DNA of 64,000 nucleotides from Pseudomonas sp. LD120 (GTDB lineage Bacteria; Pseudomonadota; Gammaproteobacteria; Pseudomonadales; Pseudomonadaceae): contig NZ_WVHL01000001.1 of assembly GCF_009861525.1 (NCBI RefSeq), forward strand, positions 124,001-188,000. Direction: 5' to 3'. Shown one piece after another: positions 48,381-60,059 of this stretch. The stretch's first letter is position 1, and every line of letters begins with the position of its first letter. The notes below the pieces were generated by a model. The model did not search any database. It was not told where the DNA came from and saw nothing but the letters and a program-made list of their open reading frames with translations. A program made the position numbers and the translations under genes.

Positions 48381-48514
48381 GCTGTCGCGCCCGCCCACGG
48401 ACAGCGGTCACGGGCGGATGGTCGAAATGGAGTGTAAATACTCGTGCTTCAGCCTGAATTAAGCCTGGAGTTGTTACCATTACGTCTCTTTTTCCGCCAT
48501 CGCCCGTCACCATC

Positions 48515-49201
48515 ATGTCCCTTCTGCCCTCCGCGAAACGGCCTAACGCCCTGCCTGACAGCTTTTTCGACCGTGATGCTCAACGCCTGGCCCGCGAACT
48601 GCTGGGCAAAGTCATTCGCCATAAAGTAGGCGAGCGGTGGTTGTCCGCGCGGATTATTGAAACCGAAGCCTATTACTGCGAGGAAAAAGGCAGCCATGCC
48701 TCCCTCGGCTATACAGAAAAACGTAAGGCTTTGTTTCTGGACGGCGGGCATATCTATATGTACTACGCCCGTGGCGGCGACTCGCTGAACTTCAGCGCCC
48801 AAGGCCCCGGCAACGCGGTACTGATCAAGTCCGCCTACCCGTGGACCGACAAACTCTCCGGCCCGGCCAGCCTGGCGCAAATGCAGCTGAACAACCCGGA
48901 CGCCAGCGGCCATCCACGCCCGCCGCAAAAGCTCTGCGCCGGCCAGACCCTGCTGTGCAAGGCCATGGGCCTTAAAGTCCCGAATTGGGATGCAAAACGT
49001 TTCGATCATGAGGCCCTGTTCGTCGAAGACGTTGGCACCGTTGTGCCGCAGATAATCCAGACCACTCGCCTGGGCATCCCCCACGGGCGCGACGAACACC
49101 TGATGTACCGCTTCGTCGACGCCGCCTACGCGCCCTACTGCACACGGAACCCGCTGCGCCGCGGCCAGGTCGAAGGCCGCGACTATCTGATCCTCGACTG
49201 A
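48515..49201 (+). CDS. DNA-3-methyladenine glycosylase (AAG/MPG family)
   Basis: A 228-residue protein with the MPG fold (AlkADG): LARELLGKVIRHKVGERWLSARIIETEAYYCEEKGSHAS, with the catalytic Glu in ETEAYY, and the MYYARGGDSLNF DNA-intercalation Tyr region. It removes alkylated and deaminated purines. It is not related to E. coli Tag or AlkA. It starts divergently from proA. Confidence 0.9.
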   Translation: MSLLPSAKRPNALPDSFFDRDAQRLARELLGKVIRHKVGERWLSARIIETEAYYCEEKGSHASLGYTEKRKALFLDGGHIYMYYARGGDSLNFSAQGPGNAVLIKSAYPWTDKLSGPASLAQMQLNNPDASGHPRPPQKLCAGQTLLCKAMGLKVPNWDAKRFDHEALFVEDVGTVVPQIIQTTRLGIPHGRDEHLMYRFVDAAYAPYCTRNPLRRGQVEGRDYLILD

Positions 49202-49249
49202 CACCGCGACCCCCACACCTCGTCGAAAAACAATGATGGAGTTGAATTT

Positions 49250-50566
49250 ATGGGCCCATGGCTCGACAGCATGACCGCCTGGCTGACCACCCACCCACAA
49301 TGGCTGGCCGCTGCCGTATTTGTCGTGGCGTGTGTGGAATGCCTGGCCATTGCCGGCCTGATCGTTCCGGGCACGGTGCTGCTGTTCACCATTGCCGTCC
49401 TGGCTGGCAATGGCGCGCTATCACTGGGCGAAACCCTGCTGCTGGGCTTCTTCGGTGGCGTGCTGGGGGATGTGATGTCGTACCTGCTGGGGCGGCGCTT
49501 CCACCAAAATATCCGCCGCCTGCCGGGACTGCGCCATCATCCGGAATGGCTCAACGGCGCCGAAACCTACTTCCAACGCTACGGCATCGTCAGCCTGTTG
49601 GTAGGACGTTTCATCGGCCCGTTGCGCCCGATGCTGCCCATGGTCGCCGGGATGTTCGACATGCCCTTTGTGCGCTTCTTCGCCGTCAGCCTGCTGGCGG
49701 CAGCGGGCTGGTCGCTGGCCTATATTTTGCCGGGCTGGGCCACCGGCGCAGCCATTCGCTTGCCACTCCCAGAAGGATTCTGGCCCCAGGCCGGCGTGGT
49801 GATGGGCAGCCTGGCAGTGCTGATCGGCTTGAGTATCAACAGCAGCCTGCGCGGCCATCGCCAGGCGACCTTGCTGATGTCCGGCTTGAGCCTGCTGATG
49901 TTGTCCGGACTGTTTATCGGCTATCCGTACCTGAGCCAATTCGACCAGGGCTTGATCGCCCTGGTGCAAGAACATCGAAATCCGGATCTGGACAGGATCA
50001 TGGTAATGATCACCCAGATCGGCGAGTTTCGCGCCATGTTCATCATCAGCGCCGCGTTGACCTTATTCTTGCTGGCACTGCGTCAGTGGCGCCATGCTCT
50101 GTTCGCCGGCACGACCCTGATGTGCACAGCCTTGGCCAACACTGGCAGTAAATGGTTTTTCGCCCGGATACGCCCCGAAGTCCTGACCGAGCCGCTCACC
50201 AGCTTCAGCATGCCCAGTGGACATTCCTCAGGCTCATTTGCTTTGTTTCTGACCCTGGCGGTGCTAGCCGGACGCGGCCAACCGCTACGCATGCGCCTGA
50301 CCTGGCTGCTGCTGGGCTGCTTGCCCGCGGCATCGATCGCCGTATCACGGGTGTACCTGGGGGCTCACTGGCCCACTGACATTCTTGCCGGAGCCATGCT
50401 CGCCGCTTGTATCTGCGCAGCCAGCCTGAGCTTGATCCAGCGACACACTCCGCTGCAGCCCATGCCCGCCAAGGCATGGTGGCTGTTACTGCCGACGATG
50501 CTGTTCATTTGCAGCTTCATGGCCATGCGGCATCTGCCACATGCGCTGACGCGCTACGCCTATTAA
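49250..50566 (+). CDS. DedA-PAP2 fusion membrane protein
   Basis: A 438-residue polytopic protein. Residues 1 to 200 are a DedA (SNARE-associated) domain (GLIVPGTVLLFTIAVLAG, FFGGVLGDVMSYLLGRRF, RFIGPLRPMLPMVAG). Residues 210 to 420 are a PAP2 phosphatase domain with all three motifs: KWFFARIRP (KX6RP), PSGHSSG and SRVYLGAHWPTD. DedA proteins move undecaprenyl phosphate or other lipids across the membrane and PAP2 domains dephosphorylate lipid pyrophosphates, so a flip-and-dephosphorylate role in lipid carrier recycling is plausible. Confidence 0.88.
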   Translation: MGPWLDSMTAWLTTHPQWLAAAVFVVACVECLAIAGLIVPGTVLLFTIAVLAGNGALSLGETLLLGFFGGVLGDVMSYLLGRRFHQNIRRLPGLRHHPEWLNGAETYFQRYGIVSLLVGRFIGPLRPMLPMVAGMFDMPFVRFFAVSLLAAAGWSLAYILPGWATGAAIRLPLPEGFWPQAGVVMGSLAVLIGLSINSSLRGHRQATLLMSGLSLLMLSGLFIGYPYLSQFDQGLIALVQEHRNPDLDRIMVMITQIGEFRAMFIISAALTLFLLALRQWRHALFAGTTLMCTALANTGSKWFFARIRPEVLTEPLTSFSMPSGHSSGSFALFLTLAVLAGRGQPLRMRLTWLLLGCLPAASIAVSRVYLGAHWPTDILAGAMLAACICAASLSLIQRHTPLQPMPAKAWWLLLPTMLFICSFMAMRHLPHALTRYAY

Positions 50567-50587
50567 GGCGTAGCCACACCTGTCGGC

Positions 50588-51178
50588 TCAGGCGAATAGC
50601 TCGCCCTGCAGCTCATCCAGTAATTGCTGGATCGCGTCCAGGCGCTGCTGCGGATCGTTCAACTGCAACAGATCGAGCTTATCCAACTCGGAAAAAGGCA
50701 GCAGATAGGCCAGCTGATTGGCCAGGGACAACTGCCCTGAGGCCTCGCCGCCCATGTCCAGAGCCTCGACCATCGGGTGTTCGGCCAGGGCCTTGAGCAG
50801 TGCAATCAGGTCGCCATCCTCGTCCTGCAATGGTTGCTCGGCTGCCTCTTCCAGCCACTGGACCTCAGCCACCGTCAGCAGGTCTTTCTGCACCTCGCTG
50901 CTGAGTACACGAAAACGTCGTCCCCCCTTGACTCTGATTCCCAGCAGCCCGTTGTCCTGCTGGTGAAAGTCGGTGATCAGCGCCTCGCAGCCCAGCAGCG
51001 CGTGAGCTGTAGCAGCGGTGCCAGCTTCCTCGCCCTGAAGAATGCACACCACGCCAAAACCACTGCCCTGCTTCATGCAGCGGCCGATCATGTCCAGGTA
51101 ACGCGCCTCGAAAATCTGCAGATCGAGGATGCAATCGGGGAACAGCACCGTATTAAGAGGGAAAAGCGCCAGGCTCAT
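50588..51178 (-). CDS. LON peptidase substrate-binding domain protein
   Basis: A 196-residue protein of the LON N-terminal (PUA-like) domain without an ATPase or protease part: LALFPLNTVLFPDCILDLQIFEARYLDMI, then GVVCILQGEEAG and RRFRV. Such stand-alone proteins are widespread and their role is unclear. It lies 10 bp downstream of the lrgB-like gene and is probably co-transcribed. Confidence 0.88.
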   Translation of the reverse strand: MSLALFPLNTVLFPDCILDLQIFEARYLDMIGRCMKQGSGFGVVCILQGEEAGTAATAHALLGCEALITDFHQQDNGLLGIRVKGGRRFRVLSSEVQKDLLTVAEVQWLEEAAEQPLQDEDGDLIALLKALAEHPMVEALDMGGEASGQLSLANQLAYLLPFSELDKLDLLQLNDPQQRLDAIQQLLDELQGELFA

Positions 51179-51188
51179 ACATCTATCC

Positions 51189-51905
51189 TTAAACCAGCAA
51201 AGACACCGCCAACGGCAGCAGTACCGCCGTGGCCACGCCCATCAGACTCATTGCCAGCGCCGCGAAAGCGCCGCACTCCTCACTTTCCTGAAGCGCCACC
51301 GAAGTGCCCACCGCATGAGCGGTCATGCCCAAGGCCATGCCCCGCGCCTCGGGTCCATGAACCCCAAGTCGATTGAGAATACCAGGACCAAAAATCGCCC
51401 CAATCACACCGGTGATCAAAACGAACACTGCCGCCAGCGCCGCGACTCCACCGATCTGCTCGGCCACCAACATGGCGATGGGCGAGGTCACCGACTTGGG
51501 CGCCATGGTCATGAGCATCATGGGCTCGGCGCCGAACCACCACCCCAAGAGCACCACCAGGCTGGTGGCCAATCCCCCACCCACCACCAGCGTAGTCAAT
51601 ATCGGCCAGAACAATTGGCGGATGCGTCGCAGATTGAGGTACAGCGGCACCGCCAACGCCACCGTGGCCGGGCCCAACAGAATGCTCAGGATCTCCGTGC
51701 TTTTCCGGTACTCGGCGTAACTCAGCCCACAGCCGAGCAGCACACCAATGACCAACAACATGGACACCAGCACCGGCTGCAGGAACATCCAGCGGGTCTT
51801 CTCGAACGCGGCGAGCACCAGTTGATAAGCGCCAAGCGTGATGCCAATGCCAAACAGGGGATGATGAATGACCGCCGCCCAGGCGCCCTGCCAATCTAAG
51901 TTCAT
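51189..51905 (-). CDS. LrgB family membrane protein
   Basis: A 238-residue polytopic inner-membrane protein with about seven helices; the signature includes AGGLATSLVVLLGWWFGAEPMMLMTMAPKSVTSPIAM. It is paired with the holin-like CidA/LrgA protein, overlapping by 4 bp. The pair has been linked to murein hydrolase control and to pyruvate or overflow metabolites in other bacteria; its role here is inferred. Confidence 0.88.
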   Translation of the reverse strand: MNLDWQGAWAAVIHHPLFGIGITLGAYQLVLAAFEKTRWMFLQPVLVSMLLVIGVLLGCGLSYAEYRKSTEILSILLGPATVALAVPLYLNLRRIRQLFWPILTTLVVGGGLATSLVVLLGWWFGAEPMMLMTMAPKSVTSPIAMLVAEQIGGVAALAAVFVLITGVIGAIFGPGILNRLGVHGPEARGMALGMTAHAVGTSVALQESEECGAFAALAMSLMGVATAVLLPLAVSLLV

Positions 51906-52264
51906 TGGCTGTCCTCCCTACCCGCCTGACGCCTCACCAGGCGCTGCATCAGCACGCCGACAAAGGCCATGGAGATCACCAGCGACAGCACCAGCGCACC
52001 AGCGATGGCCCAGAAATCCGCAGCAATATCCCGGGCATAAACCATTACCCCAACAGCCGGCGGCACCAACAACAGCGGCAAGTAACGCAACAAGCTGCTG
52101 GCAGCCAGGTTCAACGGTTCGCCGACCTCACCGCGCACCACCAGAAAAACCAGCATCAGCAACAGGCCGATAATCGGGCCGGGAAGCACGGGCAACACCA
52201 GGTGATTGAGTGCCGTCCCGAGTAATTGGAACAGCACCAGCCAAGTCAAACCGCGTAACAACAT
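51902..52264 (-). CDS. CidA/LrgA family holin-like protein
   Basis: A 120-residue four-helix inner-membrane protein (LVLFQLLGTALNHLVLPVLPGPIIGLLLML), of the CidA/LrgA family. The ATG at 52264 follows GGGAGAGG and is preferred to an in-frame ATG eight codons upstream. The next gene overlaps by 4 bp. Confidence 0.85.
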   Translation of the reverse strand: MLLRGLTWLVLFQLLGTALNHLVLPVLPGPIIGLLLMLVFLVVRGEVGEPLNLAASSLLRYLPLLLVPPAVGVMVYARDIAADFWAIAGALVLSLVISMAFVGVLMQRLVRRQAGREDSQ

Positions 52265-52293
52265 ACCGCCTCTCCCGCCAGATCCCATGGCGC

Positions 52294-52299
52294 ATTATA
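52294..52299 (-). promoter_or_regulatory. -10 box for the lrgA-lrgB-LON unit
   Basis: TATAAT on the minus strand 30 bp before the CidA/LrgA start. No clear -35 is present. Confidence 0.4.
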
Positions 52300-52442
52300 A
52301 GCACGCAGGCGCTATGAACCGGCATTCGCCATAAGCATGGATGTTTACCGGGAAGGATCACCATGATGATCTAAAGTGGAAGTTTCGGATCGCACAAGAA
52401 TGCGCCCAATACTAAAAAATCGTTGAACCAAGGAGAGTCTCA

Positions 52443-52898
52443 ATGCCCTATGTTCCTGTTGCAGAGCTCAAAGATTATGTCGGGAAGGAACTCGGATGTT
52501 CCGAATGGCTCACCATTGACCAGGAGCGTATCAACCTGTTTGCCGAAGCCACCGGCGACTTTCAGTTCATTCACGTCGACCCGGTCAAAGCGGCAAAAAC
52601 CCCCTTTGGCAGCACCATCGCTCACGGTTTCCTGACCCTCTCGCTGATCCCCAAACTGATGGAAGACATCCTCGTATTGCCCGAAGGCCTGAAGATGGTG
52701 GTCAACTATGGACTGGACAGCGTGCGCTTCATCCAGCCGGTGAAAGTCGACTCCAAAGTGCGTCTCAAAGTCGAGCTGACAGAAGTCACCGAGAAGAAAC
52801 CCGGCCAATGGCTGCTCAAGGCCACCGCCACCCTGGAAATCGACGGCCAGGAAAAACCCGCTTATATCGCCGAGCCTCTTTCGCTCTGCTTCGTCTGA
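52443..52898 (+). CDS. MaoC family dehydratase
   Basis: A 151-residue hot-dog-fold hydratase. The active-site block is ATGDFQFIHVDPVKAAKTPFGSTIAHGFLTLSL, with the Asp/His pair expected for an (R)-enoyl-CoA hydratase. It may act in fatty acid or polyhydroxyalkanoate metabolism. AAGGAGAG precedes the ATG. A hairpin (52911-52934) follows the stop. Confidence 0.88.
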   Translation: MPYVPVAELKDYVGKELGCSEWLTIDQERINLFAEATGDFQFIHVDPVKAAKTPFGSTIAHGFLTLSLIPKLMEDILVLPEGLKMVVNYGLDSVRFIQPVKVDSKVRLKVELTEVTEKKPGQWLLKATATLEIDGQEKPAYIAEPLSLCFV

Positions 52899-52910
52899 AT
52901 GTTCCCTGAT

Positions 52911-52934
52911 GCGAAACAGCTCACGCTGTTTCGC
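52911..52934 (+). terminator. Hairpin after the MaoC gene
   Basis: GCGAAACAG pairs perfectly with CTGTTTCGC around CTCACG, 13 bp past the stop. The U-run is poor (TCAACCTC). Confidence 0.5.
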
Positions 52935-53001
52935 TCAACCTCTCTATATATAAGTCACACCGCTACGGCATACTCGGTCCCCTAATTATTCGGAACCTGA
53001 T

Positions 53002-54720
53002 ATGCGCCCACTTGCACCCTTGGTTTTGGCCCTCTTACTCAGCGCCTGTGGCGACGGCGAATCGCTGTTGCCGCCCGATGCTCGCCTGCCGGACGGTGGG
53101 CGTTATCGTGGCGATCTGGTCGACGGGCTGCTGCAAGGGCAGGGACGCATCGATTACCCCAATGGCAGTTGGTATGCCGGTCAGTTCGACAAGGGTCAGT
53201 GGCATGGTCAAGGGGAATGGCACGGCAGCAACGGCGAGGCCTATCGTGGCCAGTTCCAGCAAGGGCTGTTCCACGGACAGGGCACCCTGACCACCAAGGA
53301 CAGCCACTACAGCGGCGGCTTCAAATTCGGCCGCCGGGACGGCGAAGGCACCCTCAAGGAAGACGGCATGCTCTACCGCGGCGAGTTCAAGGCCGATCTC
53401 TACTCGGGCTTGGGGCACCTGGAACTGGACGACGGTAGCCAGTACCAGGGGCAGTTCGCCAAAGGCAAGCCCAATGGCGAAGGCCAGCGCAGCGATGCCA
53501 GCGGCAATCAATTCACCGGGCACTTCGTCAACGGCCAACTGGAAGGCACTGGCACCTTCAACAGTGCTGAAGGCGATATCTACGTCGGCGGCTTCAAACA
53601 CAACCAGCTCAACGGCAAGGGCCGCTACGAAAATGCCGACGGCGACGTATGGATCGGCCAATTCAAGGACGGCGCCCTGGGCGGCAAAGGCGAGTTGATC
53701 GGAGCCGACGGCAGCCATTATGTCGGCACCTTCAGCGACTGGCGCTTCAGCGGCGAAGGCCGTCTGAATCTCAGTGACGGCAGCTTCTACATCGGTGGTT
53801 TCGACAGCGACAACTATCAGGGCCACGGTGTATTGGTGTTGCGTGACGGCACTGTGCAAAGCGGTGAGTGGGAGAACGGCCTGCGTGTGCGCGACGCTGA
53901 CGGCAGGTTGCTACCCGATCCACTGGAAACCGCCTTGCTGGTCCAGGGGCCTCTGCTCAAGGAGGCCCTCGATGCCGTGCCCGCGTCCACCCCGGCCATC
54001 GAGCTGTACAGCCTGACCCTGGCTGGCGACGGCAAGCAAAGCGTGTTCTTGCGTGAAGCCGACTACGTCAGCAATATGCTCGCCAGTCGCTTCGGCGCTT
54101 ACGGCCAGATCCGCCTGGTCAATCACCGCGACCACATGATGAACCGGCCCATGGCCACCCGGGAAAACCTGCATCGCGCTGCGGTGACGCTGGCCGAACG
54201 CACCGGGCCTGAAGACCTGGTATTCATCTACCTCACCAGTCATGGCAGCAGCACCCACGAACTGGTGCTTGACCAACCGCGCCTGGAACTGGCGGACCTA
54301 CCCACCGACCAACTGGCCAGCGCGCTGGACCCGCTGAAAAATCGCGACAAGATCATCGTCATCTCGTCGTGCTATTCCGGAGGCTTCATCCCGGCACTCA
54401 AGGACCAGCGCACCCTGATCATGACCGCCTCCAAGGCCGACCGAGTGTCTTTTGGTTGCTCGGAAGAAGCCGACTTCACCTACTTTGGCGATGCCCTGTT
54501 CGCCCAGGCCCTGAACCAGACCGACGACCTGGAGCATGCATTCAAACTCGCCAGGGCGACCGTGGCTGAACGCGAACAGGCCGACAACTTCGAAGCCTCG
54601 GAGCCCCAGATATGGGCACCTAAAGGTGTCATTGCGCACTGGCAACAATTGCGTAAGCAGCAGGCACGAAAAGCGCTGCAAAGTGTCTCTATAGGCAGCA
54701 AGGAAACACAGAGCAACTAA
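53002..54720 (+). CDS. MORN-repeat lipoprotein with C13-type peptidase domain
   Basis: A 572-residue protein. The signal peptide ends in the lipobox LLSACGDG (mature Cys near residue 16). Residues 35 to 300 hold about eleven MORN repeats of 23 residues (Y-x-G-x-F...G-x-G), such as [16 protein letters not shown]. After a linker comes a caspase-fold peptidase of the C13 (legumain-like) type, with catalytic His414 in IYLTSHGSS and Cys457 in [11 protein letters not shown] lipid anchor with MORN repeats and a peptidase suggests an envelope scaffold with proteolytic activity. The substrate is unknown. Confidence 0.85.
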   Translation: MRPLAPLVLALLLSACGDGESLLPPDARLPDGGRYRGDLVDGLLQGQGRIDYPNGSWYAGQFDKGQWHGQGEWHGSNGEAYRGQFQQGLFHGQGTLTTKDSHYSGGFKFGRRDGEGTLKEDGMLYRGEFKADLYSGLGHLELDDGSQYQGQFAKGKPNGEGQRSDASGNQFTGHFVNGQLEGTGTFNSAEGDIYVGGFKHNQLNGKGRYENADGDVWIGQFKDGALGGKGELIGADGSHYVGTFSDWRFSGEGRLNLSDGSFYIGGFDSDNYQGHGVLVLRDGTVQSGEWENGLRVRDADGRLLPDPLETALLVQGPLLKEALDAVPASTPAIELYSLTLAGDGKQSVFLREADYVSNMLASRFGAYGQIRLVNHRDHMMNRPMATRENLHRAAVTLAERTGPEDLVFIYLTSHGSSTHELVLDQPRLELADLPTDQLASALDPLKNRDKIIVISSCYSGGFIPALKDQRTLIMTASKADRVSFGCSEEADFTYFGDALFAQALNQTDDLEHAFKLARATVAEREQADNFEASEPQIWAPKGVIAHWQQLRKQQARKALQSVSIGSKETQSN

Positions 54721-54748
54721 GCTGAAACTGTATCAAGGGGGAATGACT

Positions 54749-55390
54749 ATGTACTTGACACCTCAGCATATCTTGCTCGCCGGGGCCTCTGGGCTGACCG
54801 GGGAACAACTGCTCGACCGCCTGCTCAACGAGCCTACCATTGTCCGCGTCCTCGCACCCAGCAGACGTCCATTGAGCGAGCATCCGCGCCTGGAAAACCC
54901 CGTGGGCGATCCTGCGAACGTTCTGCCGCAACTGAGCGGTGAGGTGGAAATCGCCTTCTGCTGCCTGGGCACGACCATCAAGCAGGCCGGTTCCGAGGCA
55001 GCCTTTCGCGCGGTAGACCTGGACTTGGTGGTGGCCTTCGGCAAGCGTGCACTGGAGATGGGCGCACGCCACCTGATCGTGGTCAGCGCGCTGGGTGCCG
55101 ACCCCAAATCGTCGATCTTCTACAACCGGGTCAAAGGCGAAATGGAAGAGGCCCTGAAACAGCAGGGCTGGCCACAATTGACCATTTGCCGCCCTTCGCT
55201 GCTGCTGGGGGATCGAATTGAACCACGCCTGGGCGAACAACTGGTCGGCCCGCTATCGCGGCTTATTCCAGGTAAATACCACGGCATAGAGGCCTGCCAA
55301 CTGGCCCGTGCCATGTGGCGCCTGGCCCTGGAAGAGCAAAGCGGTACGCGGATTGTGGAGTCCGACGAACTGCGCAAACTGGGTAAATGA
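54749..55390 (+). CDS. NAD(P)-binding Rossmann-fold oxidoreductase
   Basis: A 213-residue atypical short-chain dehydrogenase, similar to the HTATIP2/NmrA-like group. The nucleotide-binding motif is [18 protein letters not shown], and [29 protein letters not shown] holds the Tyr/Lys-like region (YNRVK). The ATG at 54749 is seven bases after GGGGGA; an ATG 6 bp earlier is too close. The substrate is unknown. It follows the MORN-C13 gene by 28 bp. Confidence 0.8.
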   Translation: MYLTPQHILLAGASGLTGEQLLDRLLNEPTIVRVLAPSRRPLSEHPRLENPVGDPANVLPQLSGEVEIAFCCLGTTIKQAGSEAAFRAVDLDLVVAFGKRALEMGARHLIVVSALGADPKSSIFYNRVKGEMEEALKQQGWPQLTICRPSLLLGDRIEPRLGEQLVGPLSRLIPGKYHGIEACQLARAMWRLALEEQSGTRIVESDELRKLGK

Positions 55391-55432
55391 TGAACTCGCC
55401 AGGCAGACACCTCGTGACCGCCTGGCGAAGCA

Positions 55433-55720
55433 CTACAACCCGCCCGTAGCCTGAAACCCAACCCCCAACACCGTCAGCACCGACAACGGCAGTAACAGCG
55501 TGTCGAGCAAGGCACTGGCCGGCAGGTCCACCCCCGGATAGCGCGGTGCCTCGGCACCAAAACGGTCCATGGCGCAACAGCCGCCCTGCAACGCATACCA
55601 ATCCAGACGCGTTCCCGAGTACACCAACGGCGCCCCCGGCTTGGCAGCATTCAGGGTGCGGACCGAGGCACAGCCGCTCAGTTGCAGAACCGCTAGCAGC
55701 ATCAACAGGGATTTATTCAT
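55433..55720 (-). CDS. YceK/YidQ family lipoprotein
   Basis: A 95-residue predicted lipoprotein (lipobox LSGCASVR). The C-terminal part holds a hydrophobic stretch ([24 protein letters not shown]) and two adjacent Cys (GGCCAMD). It overlaps the ubiX end by 8 bp, so translation is probably coupled. Function unknown. Confidence 0.78.
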   Translation of the reverse strand: MNKSLLMLLAVLQLSGCASVRTLNAAKPGAPLVYSGTRLDWYALQGGCCAMDRFGAEAPRYPGVDLPASALLDTLLLPLSVLTVLGVGFQATGGL

Positions 55721-56345
55721 CACAGCTCAAGTGATGCTCGCCCCAACGCGGCAACATGTCCTGAGGAATATTCAGCAGGTTGAGAATCCGCGCCACGACG
55801 AAATCCACCAGGTCATCGATGGTTTGCGGCTGGTGATAGAAACCCGGCGAGGCCGGCAGGATGGTCACCCCCATGTTTGACAGCTTGAGCATGTGCTCCA
55901 GGTGGATGCTCGAATACGGCGCTTCCCGGGGCACCAGAATCAGTTGCCGACGCTCCTTGAGGGTCACATCCGCAGCGCGTTCGATCAGGTTGTTGCAGGC
56001 TCCGGTGGCGATCGCCGACAAGGTCCCGGTGGAACACGGCACCACCACCATCGCCGCTGGCGAGCCGGAGCCCGAAGCCACCGGCGACATCCAATCCTCC
56101 TTGCCATAAACGCGGATCTGCCCCGCCGCCGCACCGGTGTATTCGGTAAGGAAAGCCTGCATCGTCTGTGGTTTGGGTGGCAGCGAGACATCGGTTTCCG
56201 TGGCCATGACCAACTGTGCGGCCTTGGAAATCAGGAAATGCACCTCACGATCCTCGCGCACCAGGCAATCGAGCAGACGCAAACCGTACTGAGCGCCCGA
56301 GGCGCCGGTCATGGCCAGGGTAATGCGGTCCGGGCCATTGTTCAT
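55713..56345 (-). CDS. ubiX: Flavin prenyltransferase UbiX
   Basis: A 210-residue flavoprotein that builds prenylated FMN, the cofactor of the UbiD decarboxylase in ubiquinone synthesis. The opening [21 protein letters not shown] and later [46 protein letters not shown] are diagnostic. The ATG overlaps the end of mpl by 4 bp. mpl-ubiX-yceK is one unit. Confidence 0.94.
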   Translation of the reverse strand: MNNGPDRITLAMTGASGAQYGLRLLDCLVREDREVHFLISKAAQLVMATETDVSLPPKPQTMQAFLTEYTGAAAGQIRVYGKEDWMSPVASGSGSPAAMVVVPCSTGTLSAIATGACNNLIERAADVTLKERRQLILVPREAPYSSIHLEHMLKLSNMGVTILPASPGFYHQPQTIDDLVDFVVARILNLLNIPQDMLPRWGEHHLSCDE

Positions 56346-57691
56346 TGCAGCGCCTCAGCCAGTTTGCCGTGTAGTCCGCCGAAACCGCCGTTGCTCATGA
56401 TCACCACCTGGGTGCCGGGTTTGGCCTGGCTTTTCACCCGCGCGATGATGCCTTCCAGGGAGTCACTGACAATCGAGGGTACCGAACACAAGGCGGCCGT
56501 GGCCGCCAAATCCCAGCCCAGATTGGCCGGCGCGTACCAGATCACCTGATCAGCCTGATTGACGCTTTCCGGCAGCCCGTCACGGTGCGCGCCGAGCTTC
56601 ATCGAGTTGGAGCGCGGCTCGATGATGGCAATCACCGGCGCATCGCCCACCCGTTTACGCAGACCGTCCAAGGTGGTGGCAATGGCCGTCGGGTGGTGGG
56701 CGAAGTCGTCATAAATAGTCACACCGTGCACTTCGGCGACTTTCTCCATGCGCCGCTTCACGTTCTTGAACGCACTCAGGCCGGCAATCCCCATGGACGG
56801 CACCACGCCGACATGACGAGCCGCCGCCAGGGTTGCCAGGGCATTGGCGACGTTGTGCTGGCCAGTCAACTCCCACTCCACCACGCCCTGGCGCACGCCT
56901 TCGAACATCACTTCAAAGGCCGAGCCATCCGCGCTGAGCAACTTGACCTGCCACTGGCCACCGACACCGGTGGTCTGCACCGGCGTCCAGCAGCCCATCT
57001 CGATCACCCGCTGCAACGCCGGCTCGGTCGTCGGGTGAATCACCAGGCCTTCGCTGGGGATGGTCCGCACCAGATGGTGGAACTGCCGCTCGATGGCTGC
57101 CAGGTCAGGGAAGATATCGGCATGGTCGAACTCAAGGTTATTGAGGATCGCCGTGCGCGGACGGTAATGGACAAACTTCGAGCGCTTGTCGAAGAAAGCG
57201 CTGTCGTACTCATCGGCCTCGATCACAAAAAACGGCGTGCCACCCAGGCGCGCCGAAACCGCGAAATTCTGCGGCACCCCACCGATCAGGAAGCCCGGGC
57301 TCATGCCCGCATGTTCCAACACCCAGGCCAGCATGCTGCTGGTGGTGGTCTTGCCGTGGGTTCCGGCCACTGCCAGCACCCAGCGCCCTTGCAACACATG
57401 GTCGGCCAGCCACTGCGGACCCGAGACATAAGGCAGCCCTTTGTTCAGCACATATTCCACGGCTGGATTGCCCCGGGACATGGCGTTGCCGATCACCACC
57501 AGATCCGGCGCAGGGTCCAACTGAGCAGGATCATAGCCTTGCGTCAGCTCGATGCCCTGAGCTTGCAGTTGAGTGCTCATCGGCGGATAGACGTTGGCGT
57601 CGGAACCGGTGACGTGGTGCCCCAACTCTTTGGCCAGAACCGCCATCGACCCCATGAAAGTGCCGCAGATACCGAGAATATGGATGTGCAT
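56342..57691 (-). CDS. mpl: UDP-N-acetylmuramate:L-alanyl-gamma-D-glutamyl-meso-DAP ligase
   Basis: A 449-residue Mur-family ligase that joins recycled tripeptide to UDP-MurNAc. The N-terminal domain is [30 protein letters not shown], and the ATP loop is [13 protein letters not shown]. The start at 57691 follows GAGG; an in-frame start four codons earlier is less likely. With ldcA elsewhere in the window it forms the peptidoglycan recycling set. Confidence 0.94.
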   Translation of the reverse strand: MHIHILGICGTFMGSMAVLAKELGHHVTGSDANVYPPMSTQLQAQGIELTQGYDPAQLDPAPDLVVIGNAMSRGNPAVEYVLNKGLPYVSGPQWLADHVLQGRWVLAVAGTHGKTTTSSMLAWVLEHAGMSPGFLIGGVPQNFAVSARLGGTPFFVIEADEYDSAFFDKRSKFVHYRPRTAILNNLEFDHADIFPDLAAIERQFHHLVRTIPSEGLVIHPTTEPALQRVIEMGCWTPVQTTGVGGQWQVKLLSADGSAFEVMFEGVRQGVVEWELTGQHNVANALATLAAARHVGVVPSMGIAGLSAFKNVKRRMEKVAEVHGVTIYDDFAHHPTAIATTLDGLRKRVGDAPVIAIIEPRSNSMKLGAHRDGLPESVNQADQVIWYAPANLGWDLAATAALCSVPSIVSDSLEGIIARVKSQAKPGTQVVIMSNGGFGGLHGKLAEALQ

Positions 57692-57827
57692 AGTCGACCT
57701 CATAAAACATCGGCGCAGGTTAGCCTAGAGGGCTGTAAATCGCACCCATTAGCTGACCGGGAGGCTGCTGAGCTTGCCGCTGCTGGCACAAGGCAAGCGG
57801 CCCTGTACCGGCGGTCACAGGTGCGGT

Positions 57828-59747
<1,920 letters not shown>

Positions 59748-59919
59748 TTCTTATTATTCTCCTGCTGCGCGGTCACGCTCAGATGGAACACCGCCGCCGC
59801 TGTCGGACAGCAATCGCCTCAGAGCGGGAGGCAGTTCGCCAGATAAATCTGACCAGATTGGGCATGCGGACCAGCATCCTCCAGCCGCCGTTTCATTGCA
59901 ATGGTGGCTTGACCCGTGA

Positions 59920-59934
59920 GTCACAGCTTGTGCC
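59920..59934. promoter_or_regulatory. Inverted repeat, candidate EatR site 1
   Basis: GTCACA-N3-TGTGCC; arms match 5 of 6 as an inverted repeat. The centre is 59927, about 125 bp upstream of the -24/-12 promoter. Confidence 0.4.
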
Positions 59935-59940
59935 ATCCAG

Positions 59941-59955
59941 GTTACAAACTGTCAC
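59941..59955. promoter_or_regulatory. Inverted repeat, candidate EatR site 2
   Basis: GTTACA-N3-TGTCAC, with the same N3 spacing as site 1 and arms matching 5 of 6. The centre is 59948, exactly 21 bp (two helical turns) from site 1. Confidence 0.4.
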
Positions 59956-60043
59956 TACGCGCTGTACCAGATCCGTCACAGGCCAGGCTCCGCGGGGTAT
60001 CGAAACATCCGCAACCCCCTGATACACGGGCCTCGCATCACGC

Positions 60044-60059
60044 TGGCCCGACCTTTGCT
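60044..60059 (+). promoter_or_regulatory. Sigma-54 (-24/-12) promoter of exaC
   Basis: TGGCCCG-N4-TTGCT differs from the consensus TGGCACG-N4-TTGCW at one position. It would start transcription near 60071, about 53 bases before the ATG, and is read in the exaC direction. Confidence 0.75.

Noticed and set aside
46389..48437. A 682-residue open frame opposite nadD and proA
   Set aside because: It is the shadow of two complete genes with intact motifs on the other strand.
53100..53880. Tandem DNA repeat in the MORN gene
   Set aside because: The repetition is at the protein level; codons vary, so there is no true DNA tandem repeat.
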